A stretch of DNA of 62,673 nt from Silvimonas terrae (GTDB lineage Bacteria; Pseudomonadota; Gammaproteobacteria; Burkholderiales; Chitinibacteraceae). The stretch is from the NCBI RefSeq assembly GCF_014202765.1, contig NZ_JACHHN010000013.1, forward strand, positions 1 through 62,673, given 5' to 3'. The notes beneath the pieces were generated by a model, which was given only the letters and a program-made list of their open reading frames with translations, was not told the origin of the DNA and searched no databases. The position numbers and the translations under genes were made by a program. Numbering within the stretch: the stretch's first letter is position 1; each line of letters opens with the position of its first letter. Below are positions 35,216 through 43,160 of this stretch, piece after piece.

Positions 35216-35745
35216 CGTCATTCCTGCGAAAGCAGGAATCCAGTGGGAGCCGGAACGGTTCCGTTCTCTGGCGAGAACCCGATCGTTGGCAACTGTAGGG
35301 TGGATTCGGAGCGTTAGCGACAATCCACCTTGGCTGGCTTAAAACCTTGAAGCCCTGTTAGCGCCTGACGGCGCGGTTGTTTACACACCGGGAGTGCCCG
35401 GACCACCTTACTTTCTTTGGGGCCGCCGAGGTGCTTCGCCACCTCGGCGGCCCCAAAGAAAGTAAGCAAAGAAAGGCGACCCCTACGACAGCGTTCGCTG
35501 CGCGAATCCCCTGTGCTTCTCGTGAGTGCCGGCTGGCTCCAGCCCCGCTTCTACTGTCATCCGATGGGATGATCAACTTTGTGGGGGTACCCCCAAGGGG
35601 CAGGAACTCGCTACGCTCAAACACCCTTACGCCGAAACGCCTCGGCGGCCCCCCGGCCCTCACTGCGATGCTCGGCGCCGCCGGAGGGGAGATACGTCAA
35701 AAACAACTGCAACTTCAAAAGCAACCCCAGCGGCAACCGCGCACC
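35216..35745. repeat. composite intergenic repeat, copy 3, with 26-bp perfect hairpin
   Basis: The 730-bp gap between the response regulator and rcnA holds no supportable gene. In order it shows a CGTCATTCC...GGAATCC palindrome (35216-35241), the GTAGGGTGGATT...AATCCACC palindrome (35295-35329), the GTTAGCGCC..GGCGC block and a 26-bp perfect stem (35408-35433 with 35440-35465, loop CTTCGC). AAAGAAAGGCGACCC, CTGCGATGCTCGGCGCCGCC and a GTCAAAAACAACTGCAAC tail follow. Confidence 0.85.
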
Positions 35746-35748
35746 CCA

Positions 35749-36831
35749 TCACCCCAACGCCATCACCCCCTGATATCCCACATACAACCCCACCAGCATG
35801 ATCAGCGCGCCAGATACAAATGGCGCCTTGCGGGCGAAGTCGCCAAAGCCGGTCCAGCGTTTGGACATATGGCGGACAGACAGCGCGGCGACGGTGCCGC
35901 TCATGACCATGGTCAACGCCAGGCCAATGCTGAAACACAGCACCAGCGCGGCGCCCAGGCTGAATTTTTTCAATTGCAGGCACAATAGCAACACGGTGAT
36001 GGACGCCGGGCAGGGCACCAGTCCGCCGGTCAGGCCAAACACAATGATCTGGCCAGTTGTGACGTTGCGGTTGGCGAAGCGGCGGCGGATGTCGTTGGCG
36101 TGTGCGCGCTCGTGGGCATCCTGGTATTCACCGTCGCCCAGGGCCAGTGCATTGGCGTGACCCTGCTCTGAAAACGTCACGTCATAGTCGTGCGTGTGAC
36201 CGCCGTGGCCCAAAGACAAACGGGCGGTGAAATCGTGCGGCTCGGCAACGGGTTCTGCCGATTCCAGATAACCCATTCTGGAGACAAAGCGGAAGGTCTG
36301 CGTTTGACCATCAGGTCGCTGGATAGCCAGTTGCACGTCTTTGGACAACCAGTGATGCCCCATGCGGCCTTCCTGATACAGGCGGAATACCGGCGGCACG
36401 CCGTCTTCAAAGATGTCCAGCCGAACCGTACCGTGGCCGGTATCAATCCGTTTCCCCTCGGGGTGATCGTGATGGTGGTCCTGGGCCGCGTGTTGTTCAC
36501 GCAAGGTGCGCCACAGCATCCAGGCCGCCACACCCATAATCAACACCGCTGAGGCCACCTGGAAATATGGTTCAGTGGTCTGGGCATTCCAGTGCCCGCC
36601 AAAGTACAAGCCTGCCAGCGCCACCAGCCAGACCACGGCGGTGTGAGAGAGCGTGGCCGACAAACCCAGCAACACGGCTTGCCCCACCGTTCCGCGGATG
36701 GCCACAATAAACGCGGCCATCATGGTCTTGGAATGACCCGGTTCCAGCCCATGCAACGCCCCCAGCAAAATGGCACTGGGGATAAACAGCCAGGCATTAC
36801 CTTGCTGCAACAGGGTGGCGAATTCGGTCAT
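35749..36831 (-). CDS. rcnA: nickel/cobalt efflux transporter (RcnA type)
   Basis: This 360-residue membrane protein exports Ni(II)/Co(II). It shows the RcnA features HGLEPGHSKTMM in an early helix, a His-rich cytoplasmic loop (EQHAAQDHHHDHPEGK and HGGHTHDYD), and the later GLTGGLVPCPASITVLLL. The loop is longer than in E. coli RcnA (274 residues in total there) and contains about 110 extra residues with beta character. It is divergent from rcnR, and both RcnR operators lie in the shared promoter region. Confidence 0.92.
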   Translation of the reverse strand: MTEFATLLQQGNAWLFIPSAILLGALHGLEPGHSKTMMAAFIVAIRGTVGQAVLLGLSATLSHTAVVWLVALAGLYFGGHWNAQTTEPYFQVASAVLIMGVAAWMLWRTLREQHAAQDHHHDHPEGKRIDTGHGTVRLDIFEDGVPPVFRLYQEGRMGHHWLSKDVQLAIQRPDGQTQTFRFVSRMGYLESAEPVAEPHDFTARLSLGHGGHTHDYDVTFSEQGHANALALGDGEYQDAHERAHANDIRRRFANRNVTTGQIIVFGLTGGLVPCPASITVLLLCLQLKKFSLGAALVLCFSIGLALTMVMSGTVAALSVRHMSKRWTGFGDFARKAPFVSGALIMLVGLYVGYQGVMALG

Positions 36832-36868
36832 GGCGGGCTTTATAGGGGCGGACTATCAACGGCGTCGA

Positions 36869-36883
36869 TACTACCCCCAAGTA
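36869..36883 (-). promoter_or_regulatory. RcnR operator, site 1
   Basis: On the minus strand TACTTGGGGGTAGTA fits the RcnR half-site pattern TACT-G-tract-AGTA with one base off the G6 run (T-G5-T). It lies 8 bp from the second site and between the divergent rcnA and rcnR genes. Confidence 0.8.
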
Positions 36884-36891
36884 TATAAATA

Positions 36892-36906
36892 TACTACCCC
36901 CCAGTA
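36892..36906 (-). promoter_or_regulatory. RcnR operator, site 2 (exact consensus)
   Basis: On the minus strand TACTGGGGGGTAGTA is an exact TACT-G6-N-AGTA, the form recognised by E. coli RcnR. It lies 41 bp before the rcnR start. Two such sites with AT-rich DNA between them is also the known E. coli arrangement. Confidence 0.85.
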
Positions 36907-36947
36907 ATGGCGTGATACGCTGCCGTCATTGATTGCAGGAAAAAACC

Positions 36948-37220
36948 ATGAGTCACACCATCAAGGACAAAGCCAGGCTGCTGGCCCGGGTGCGCCGGAT
37001 TCAGGGGCAGGCGGCGGCGCTGGAAAAACAACTGGATGTAGAAGGGGATTGCGGCGCAATCCTGCAGCAGATCGCGGCCATTCGCGGTGCCGTGAACGGC
37101 TTGCTGGCAGCGGTGATTGAAGGCCATATCACCGATCACCTGGTGCTGGAGGCGGATGAAGCCCAGCGGCGGGAAGACCTGGATGTGGTGTTGCAGGTGA
37201 TTCGCTCTTACGTGAAATAA
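36948..37220 (+). CDS. rcnR: Ni/Co-responsive repressor RcnR (RcnR/FrmR family)
   Basis: This 90-residue all-helical repressor retains all four Ni/Co ligands known for E. coli RcnR: H3, C35, H60 and H64. The presence of H3 and AGGA 8 bp upstream fix the start at 36948 and argue against the in-frame opening 5 codons earlier. It should bind the two TACT-G-AGTA sites upstream and release rcnA (and itself) when nickel or cobalt is bound. Confidence 0.95.
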   Translation: MSHTIKDKARLLARVRRIQGQAAALEKQLDVEGDCGAILQQIAAIRGAVNGLLAAVIEGHITDHLVLEADEAQRREDLDVVLQVIRSYVK

Positions 37221-37249
37221 GCGGGGCTACTGCTTGCAAGCCGCGCTGC

Positions 37250-37297
37250 GGCCATAAAAAAAACCGCCAGGTGTGACGCTGGCGGTTTTTTATGGCC
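37250..37297. terminator. bidirectional terminator between rcnR and the dioxygenase
   Basis: A long inverted repeat (GGCCATAAAAAAAACCGCCAG against CTGGCGGTTTTTTATGGCC) with an 8-nt loop separates convergent genes. Confidence 0.92.
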
Positions 37298-37307
37298 TGC
37301 GGTGGAC

Positions 37308-38285
37308 TCAAGCCGGCTGGGCTTGTGCCTCGGCTTTGGCAAATTGCTCCAGCGCGGCGGGCACGGTGGTGCCAAAAACCTCGCCTTCCAGCAATTCAGA
37401 ATGAAAGCCATCCGGCCCCACCGGTACATCACCGACCAGGGTGGTACGGTACAGCACGCGCTCTACCTCAATATGGTCCAGGTCTTGCGGTGCCAGATGG
37501 GCCGTGGCGCGGTTATCCCAGAACGCAATGTCGCCATTGTGCCAGTGGAAGCGCACGGTATACGCCGGGCGGGTGATTTGCTCAAAGAAGATCTCCAGCA
37601 GCTTGCTGCTTTCTACCGCGGACAAACCCACCAGATGTGAGGTGAAGCCCGGGTTGACGTACAGGGCGCGCTCGCCGGTTTCCGGGTGGACCCGCACCAC
37701 CGGATGAATCGCCACCAGCGGGTTTTGCGCAAACCGTTGCGCCAGCTTGCTGCCTGCCGGAATACGCTGGTTGGCGGCAAAACGATGCTCTGCTTTCAGC
37801 GTATCGGCCAGTGCGCGCAGCGGGGCTGACAGCCCTTCATACGCCGCGACGAGGTTGGTCCATTGCGTATCACCGCCAAATGAAGGGACATCGACTGCAC
37901 GCAAGATGGATGCCGCCGGCGGGTTCACCGCAGCAGTTACATCGGTATGCCAGCGGCTCTCGTAACTGGCGCGGCGCAGACCATTGCGGCGTTCATAGCG
38001 GCTGCGGTCAATCGGCAGGATTTCCGGGTGACCATCAATCGGTTGGTCTTCATGCGGGTGGGCATAAGTGACTTCACCAAAACGCCGGGTGAACGCTACT
38101 TGCGCGGCATGATCGATATTCTGGCCTCGAAAGAACACCACTTTCCATTTCAGTAAAGCCTGGCGGATATCGTGAATGGCCGCATCGCTGACCGGGCCGG
38201 CCAGGTCCAGATTGCCAATCTCGGCGCCAATATGGCCCGCCAGTTGCGTCACGGTAATGCCAGAAGGCGCAGTCGTCGTAGACAT
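37308..38285 (-). CDS. TauD/TfdA family Fe(II)/2-oxoglutarate dioxygenase
   Basis: This 325-residue enzyme has the facial triad H113-x-D115 (RWHTDV) and H263 (RATAHLAP), plus the 2OG-binding arginine near residue 276-280 (VERVLYR). Family members oxidise taurine, alkyl-sulfonates or sulfate esters, or aromatic ethers, releasing sulfite or the alcohol. The substrate here is not fixed by sequence, and no tauABC transporter is adjacent. The ATG at 38285 has GAGGA upstream. It converges on rcnR. Confidence 0.9.
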   Translation of the reverse strand: MSTTTAPSGITVTQLAGHIGAEIGNLDLAGPVSDAAIHDIRQALLKWKVVFFRGQNIDHAAQVAFTRRFGEVTYAHPHEDQPIDGHPEILPIDRSRYERRNGLRRASYESRWHTDVTAAVNPPAASILRAVDVPSFGGDTQWTNLVAAYEGLSAPLRALADTLKAEHRFAANQRIPAGSKLAQRFAQNPLVAIHPVVRVHPETGERALYVNPGFTSHLVGLSAVESSKLLEIFFEQITRPAYTVRFHWHNGDIAFWDNRATAHLAPQDLDHIEVERVLYRTTLVGDVPVGPDGFHSELLEGEVFGTTVPAALEQFAKAEAQAQPA

Positions 38286-38864
38286 GTTGTGATTCCTCAT
38301 CAAGCGCAGCTAAAAGCCCGTTGTCCGGGAGTCGCCCACAACCGGGCGTGTAGTTGTTCTTGCAGAAATCGTGCCAGCACTAACCGCGTGGCAGCGCTGC
38401 GGATTGCGGCGGTTCTGGCCGGTGATCTGTACCAATTTGCACTTGGGTCGCCGCAAACTGTGCCGATTGGGCCAGCCAGGCGAGGAAGGCCAAATGCGGG
38501 CGTGTCGTTGTCGCTATTTTTTTGAACAACATCGACAGGTCGGCGGCCAATATAGGTTGTAGGGTCGTCATGCTTTCAAGCCAGCCAAAGGACCGGCGCG
38601 GTGTTCGTAAACATTCTTGCCGGTTTGTAGGTGGTCGCCGCTTGGGCCGACGGCCCCGAGTTTGATTGTGATGCATACGAACAAAACTTAAAGGCGGCTG
38701 TAGCTCCCTGGCCTAAGACGTTTTGTTCTGGGCGATTTTTGTTTCTACACATTGGCGACGTGTTCACTCGGGGGCATCCGGGCACGGGCGCTAGGGTTTG
38801 TTTATTCCTGGAGCCGCTTTTCCGCGATTTTTTCATCGTTCATCATTGCCGCCGTACTCAAGGT
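38286..38864. other. gene-free stretch, probably decayed sequence
   Basis: About 580 bp with no intact gene. Since the segment immediately to its right reads as the C-terminus of a transporter, part of this region may be the degraded body of that gene, but I could not follow homology further by eye. Confidence 0.35.
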
Positions 38865-38987
38865 TTTGGCACACCTGGCGTGTTTGTATTTATTGCGGCA
38901 GCCATGCTGGTGGTGATGCTGGTGATTGGTTTGATGGGGCCGAAAACCAATGGTCTCGCGCTGGAGCAAATTTCCACCGAACTGTGA
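38865..38987 (+). pseudogene. C-terminal remnant of an MFS transporter
   Basis: The reading FGTPGVFVFIAAAMLVVMLV followed by IGLMGPKTNGLALEQIS looks like the last transmembrane helix and cytoplasmic tail of a metabolite:H+ symporter-type MFS protein, whose tails end P-x-T-x-G-x-x-LE-x-IS. Nothing upstream in frame looks like the rest of a transporter: the 78 codons before it are not membrane-like. The next 50 bp hold a terminator-like hairpin that would suit its 3' end. I infer a deleted or eroded gene. Confidence 0.5.
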
Positions 38988-39038
38988 TGTTGTGCTGCCC
39001 CAAGCGCCCGCTTCCTGCGCAGGTGCAAGCTATGCGGT

Positions 39039-39077
39039 GGGTGGAAAAGGCAAAGGCATGCCTTGCCTGTTCCACCC
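39039..39077. terminator. hairpin at the convergent end of the glycan operon
   Basis: GGGTGGAA / TTCCACCC with further internal pairing (AAGGCA...TGCCTT) lies 10 bp beyond the stop of the large glycosyltransferase. There is no strong T-run. Confidence 0.45.
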
Positions 39078-39086
39078 ATGTGGAGC

Positions 39087-41138
39087 TCAACGGATTGCTC
39101 TGGAAGACGGGGTCATCAACCAGACTTCAAAGGGTTCCGGGGGCGTTTCATTGGTCTGCCGGGTCACGCTGAAGGTAATGGGTATGGGCTCTGCAGATGT
39201 CTTTTGCTGTGAATTCACCGTATTGAGCTCCAGCCAGCGCACGACATCCGTGTTTAACCCGCCCTCATAAAGCAGCACACCCTGTTGTTCAATCCGGTAG
39301 TGATAAGGGGACGGAGTTCTCGGTTCAAACGGAAACGGGAACTGGTCGCGCGAAATGAAAAGCGAGAAGGACCGCGCACCCGCAGGGAGCGGGATGGAGA
39401 AACGGAAGCACTGGTTCTGCGCGGGAGAGGTCACTTTCAGGCGCTTGTAGTTGGCCTCAAAAGCAAGCGGCGCTGTGTTGCATTTAGCGCCATTCGCCAA
39501 TGGGTAAGGCGGCTCCTGATGGGCCATTACCACTGGCGTGGGGAGGTGCAACGCAACCTTTGCTGCCAGAGCGCTGCCAGCAGCGTAAAAAACCGCAAGT
39601 GCAATCACGCCGACGCCGGCCCAGAACAGGTTGGCTTGCAATGGTCCACGCAGTTCCTGGTGTGGGCAGTTATCCGCCGGAAACAAGGCTATCGCGCCGG
39701 AAATGGCAAGGGCTGGCGCAATCAGCAGGCTGTACCGCGGTTGCGTATCACCAAATCCAAGCACAACAACAAAGAACATCGCCATGAAGAAAATGCTGGC
39801 GCACAGCAGCCGATCATGCCGGGCCCGGATCATGCCGAGTGCGGCCAGGCCAAGCTGGAGTGTCATGCTGGCCAGCAAGACCGCAGGCATGGCTGCACCT
39901 GCAGGCACGGTCACAATACTCACGACACTGGATGAGTCCGGATTGGGCCCCAATTGATGGCTGGAGAACCAGAAATACCCCATGCCGTTAAACAGGACAC
40001 TGGCTTTGGTAAATAGATATCCCGGGTAAGCGCCAAACCCGTGAGCGAACTCCAGGGCGATTTTATGCAGTATCACATTGGTTCGGGTGTTGGCTGGCAA
40101 GTCGGGAAGAAACTGATCTAGCCAGGCGAACACTAACCTGAAATCCTGGTTGGGCTGGCGTAGATCGACCGTTGAAATCCGTGTCAGTAGATCAAATTGC
40201 CCTTGGGCCGGCGCGTGGATCAGCCACACAAACAGCGTGTTCGCCAGCCAGTAGAGCGCGGCAATACCGACAAACCGGCTCAGCACACGTTTCCAGGTTG
40301 TGCGCTCTGCAAAGGCCAGCGCCCACAATGCAATCGTGATCAGCATGATGGGACCGATGGTCCGGGCCAGGTTGGCCAGAAATGCAATGGCAGCAAGCGC
40401 AACGACGCGTATTGCGCCCTGACGTTCACGCTCAAGCCCGGGGAGGCAGAGCAAAAAAGACACGACAAGCAACAAGGCCAGGTTGTCGGGCGTGGCCAGC
40501 GTGACGGAGTAAAACCACTCCGGGTAAAGGCCAAACAGTAGCAGCGCGAGGGTGGCGACGCGCGGGCCTTTCTGCCGGCCCAGCCCGAAAAACAGCAATG
40601 CCATGGTCAGGGCATGAAGGCTGGCGTTGTAGAGCTTGAACAGCGGATAGTTATCGCCAGCAATGACGCCAAAGGGGGCGGAGTAGGCCAGGGCTCTGGC
40701 CCAGTAAGTGTTATCGGGCTGATAAAAATAATGGGAACGACAACTGGACATCCAGGCGGCCAGATGATTGTCCAGATGAGTGCCGCAGCGGTAATAAATG
40801 CCAAAATCACTGGCCTGGCTGGAATCAAATGCCCCGGCCCAGGCATACGTAACAAGGACCAGGGCGATCAGCAAGACCGAGCCGGTTCGCCACCAGGCCT
40901 GCTGACCTGCATGATTGAGTTGATGTGCGGCCACATACAAGCCGATCAGCAGCGGCGGGGTCAGCCCGGCAACGAGCAGGCCGTGGGCGGCATCCGGGAA
41001 AGCGTGCAACGTCGCCCATAGTCCGCATAACAAAATGGCCAGACACCATGCTTGTCCCAGCCCTTGCAAGCAGGGTCCGGCAACAGGCTGGTTGTGACCA
41101 GATGGTATTTTTTTCATGATCGACAGTGCGAATTTCAA
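39087..41138 (-). CDS. GT39/ArnT-like polyprenyl-phosphate-sugar glycosyltransferase, membrane
   Basis: This ~683-residue inner-membrane protein has about 11-12 hydrophobic helices and an acidic first periplasmic loop with SDFGIYYRCG, the place where ArnT/PMT enzymes carry the catalytic Asp. A ~150-residue soluble periplasmic C-terminal domain follows. It should transfer a sugar from a polyprenyl-phosphate donor to a lipid or protein acceptor. The TTG start at 41138 is preferred: GAGGG lies 7 bp upstream and it overlaps the preceding stop. ATG 41117 is an alternative. It is the last gene of the seven-gene operon. Confidence 0.8.
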   Translation of the reverse strand: MKFALSIMKKIPSGHNQPVAGPCLQGLGQAWCLAILLCGLWATLHAFPDAAHGLLVAGLTPPLLIGLYVAAHQLNHAGQQAWWRTGSVLLIALVLVTYAWAGAFDSSQASDFGIYYRCGTHLDNHLAAWMSSCRSHYFYQPDNTYWARALAYSAPFGVIAGDNYPLFKLYNASLHALTMALLFFGLGRQKGPRVATLALLLFGLYPEWFYSVTLATPDNLALLLVVSFLLCLPGLERERQGAIRVVALAAIAFLANLARTIGPIMLITIALWALAFAERTTWKRVLSRFVGIAALYWLANTLFVWLIHAPAQGQFDLLTRISTVDLRQPNQDFRLVFAWLDQFLPDLPANTRTNVILHKIALEFAHGFGAYPGYLFTKASVLFNGMGYFWFSSHQLGPNPDSSSVVSIVTVPAGAAMPAVLLASMTLQLGLAALGMIRARHDRLLCASIFFMAMFFVVVLGFGDTQPRYSLLIAPALAISGAIALFPADNCPHQELRGPLQANLFWAGVGVIALAVFYAAGSALAAKVALHLPTPVVMAHQEPPYPLANGAKCNTAPLAFEANYKRLKVTSPAQNQCFRFSIPLPAGARSFSLFISRDQFPFPFEPRTPSPYHYRIEQQGVLLYEGGLNTDVVRWLELNTVNSQQKTSAEPIPITFSVTRQTNETPPEPFEVWLMTPSSRAIR

Positions 41139-41971
41139 CCCGGGTCCCTCACTTGGGCTACCGGGTCATATCCCCCGGTGCAGGCGGTCAACAGGACTTT
41201 GATAAGATCGATATTGCCCCGCACGCCGCTGATCTTTGTCGGTACTTCACCGGGCGGGTACACCCGGGCCGTGGGAAGTTCGACGCATTTGAAGCCCAGT
41301 TTCGGGACTCGATGCGACAGATAAGCCAGCAACTCATAAGTCATGAACACATCACGAAACGGCGCAATTCTTGCGTCAAGCAGCATGCGCCGGCTATAGG
41401 CCCGAAATCCTTGCGTGGTGTCGGTCCAGTGAAATCCGGACGATAGACTTAGCAGTGGCGCATGAATCAACCGGATGGCCATATGGCGGGCGCCCGGCGT
41501 ATTGATCCCGGTTCCACCCGGGATAAAACGGGACGCCTGCACAAAATCGGTTCCCTGCGTCAGTTGTTCAAGGAATGCAGGGATAGCTTGTGGATCATCC
41601 TTGTCATTGCCATCAATGGTGACAATGCCGTCGTAGCCTTGATCCAGTGCAAAGGCATACGCGCAACGCAATTGCGCACTCAACTTGCCGGGCGCCGTTT
41701 TGACCAGCAACCCGCGAACGCCGTTTTGCTGTAGCTGCGCCGGCGCGAGCGAGCCATCCTTGCTTCCGCCATCGACAATGATGATGTCGGCGATTGTGGC
41801 GATGTCCAGGGCATGCATGCGACTGAGCAGATTGCGGATGCGATCCCCTTCGTTGATGACGGGGATAATCACACAGCAGGGTTTGCTGCGCCCGAGCCAG
41901 AAGGCGGTTTCGAAGGCAGGGACCTGCCAGGCTGCGCGCATCCGGGCAGAGATATCGGGAGCTATGGACAT
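41135..41971 (-). CDS. GT2 family glycosyltransferase (DPM1/polyprenyl-phosphate sugar synthase-like)
   Basis: This 278-residue GT-A protein has CCVIIPVINEGDRI at the nucleotide-sugar site, IIIVDGGSKDGS and VTIDGNDKDDP at the metal (D-x-D-like) site. This pattern is typical of dolichol-phosphate mannose synthase relatives that charge undecaprenyl phosphate. No transmembrane helix follows, so it is a cytosolic-face enzyme. It overlaps the membrane glycosyltransferase by 4 bp and is 2 bp from the SMR-like gene, consistent with making the lipid-linked sugar that those two flip and use. Confidence 0.85.
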   Translation of the reverse strand: MSIAPDISARMRAAWQVPAFETAFWLGRSKPCCVIIPVINEGDRIRNLLSRMHALDIATIADIIIVDGGSKDGSLAPAQLQQNGVRGLLVKTAPGKLSAQLRCAYAFALDQGYDGIVTIDGNDKDDPQAIPAFLEQLTQGTDFVQASRFIPGGTGINTPGARHMAIRLIHAPLLSLSSGFHWTDTTQGFRAYSRRMLLDARIAPFRDVFMTYELLAYLSHRVPKLGFKCVELPTARVYPPGEVPTKISGVRGNIDLIKVLLTACTGGYDPVAQVRDPG

Positions 41972-41973
41972 GT

Positions 41974-42330
41974 TTAACCCACCTGGACTGTGATCAGGGC
42001 AACACCGGTGATGACGAGGACAATGCCGGCGACGGTTGTCCAGTGAAACGGTTCGCGAAAAATCAGAATGGAAAATGCGGCGACCGTGGCAATTGCCCCG
42101 GAGGTCAGGACCGGGTGCGCGACGTTCAGTGGCAAGCGTGCCAATGCCGCCGCATAGAGCAGGAAGGCGCCACCATACAAACCCAGCCCCAGCCAGAACG
42201 GCCAGTTGGTCAATGCGGAAACCGGATCAGCCAGCGAGGGAAATTTGCGGGGCGGCACCATGGCCAGCTTCACCAGCACACTGGCAGAGGCATTGGCGGC
42301 AATCCCCATGATCAAGATGAACCATTTCAT
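41974..42330 (-). CDS. SMR/EamA-like small membrane protein, candidate lipid-linked sugar flippase
   Basis: This 118-residue protein has four hydrophobic helices. Its sequence is in the drug/metabolite transporter superfamily (NASASVLVKLAM in helix 1; LPLNVAHPVLTSGAIA in helix 3). ArnE/ArnF-type relatives flip undecaprenyl-phosphate sugars. Operon position between the isomerase and the lipid-sugar synthase supports that role over drug efflux. It overlaps the upstream gene by 4 bp. Confidence 0.75.
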   Translation of the reverse strand: MKWFILIMGIAANASASVLVKLAMVPPRKFPSLADPVSALTNWPFWLGLGLYGGAFLLYAAALARLPLNVAHPVLTSGAIATVAAFSILIFREPFHWTTVAGIVLVITGVALITVQVG

Positions 42331-43160
42331 GAAAAGGTATTTCCGGTCGGTCGATAGTGTTCAATGGCAACCTCCAAAGCACGTTCAACCGAGTGCAAGT
42401 GAGGTTCGTTCCGGGTTGCCACCATCTCGATGGTGACAAGGTGATGAGGCAGCCAGTGTTGCAAGGCTTGCGCGATGTCGTGGTGCGGCGCCGTGCCGTC
42501 CCCCAGCGGGACCAGGTCGGGCTCGCTGGCATGAATATGGCCAATCAAAGGGGCGTATTGGCGCAAGACGTCTTCGGCAGATTCGCCATTGATAGCCAGT
42601 GCGCCGGTATCAAACTGCATGTTGACTGCGGGGTGGGCAATGTGGCGAATGACATGTGCCGTTTGCGCACTGTCGAGCATGAAGTTTGCGCCATAGTGTG
42701 CCGGATTGGGCTCGAGGCAGAAACTCACCCCGTGCGCCTGGGCGATATCCCCCACCTGGCGAAAGAAGCGGACCGCCATGTCCAGCGCTACCTCATCTGT
42801 CAGGCCTGAGCGATCCCGGTTTTTCGGGGAGCCAAATACAATGCGGGTCGCACCCAGCCCAGCCCCAATGCGACACACCGCGGCCAGATGATCCAGCAAT
42901 TGACGTTGTACGTCAGGCGTGCCAAATACGTTTAGCCCCACGGTGCCAAACAGCAGGGCCTGCATGCCGGTGATCTCGATCCCGTGCGATTGCCACCAGT
43001 CTTTCACCCGGTTGATTTCGGCGGCACTCGCTTTGGCCGGCTCGGAAAAGTATTTGCCGGGTGCGATGTCAATTGCATCAATGGCGTGGCGCTTGAGCAG
43101 CGCAGCGATGGCCGTGTCCCAGGTGACATCCCAGGCGATATTGGATATGGCCAGTCTCAC
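42327..43160 (-). CDS. sugar phosphate isomerase/epimerase family TIM barrel
   Basis: This 277-residue protein belongs to the xylose-isomerase-like AP endonuclease 2 superfamily. It contains SFCLEPNPAHYGANFM (metal Glu), NMQFDTGALAING and IGHIHASEPDLVP (metal His). It may isomerise or epimerise a keto-sugar or inositol-type intermediate. Reaction not known. It overlaps both neighbours by 4 bp, so its product probably feeds the glycosyltransferases here. Confidence 0.8.
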   Translation of the reverse strand: MRLAISNIAWDVTWDTAIAALLKRHAIDAIDIAPGKYFSEPAKASAAEINRVKDWWQSHGIEITGMQALLFGTVGLNVFGTPDVQRQLLDHLAAVCRIGAGLGATRIVFGSPKNRDRSGLTDEVALDMAVRFFRQVGDIAQAHGVSFCLEPNPAHYGANFMLDSAQTAHVIRHIAHPAVNMQFDTGALAINGESAEDVLRQYAPLIGHIHASEPDLVPLGDGTAPHHDIAQALQHWLPHHLVTIEMVATRNEPHLHSVERALEVAIEHYRPTGNTFS

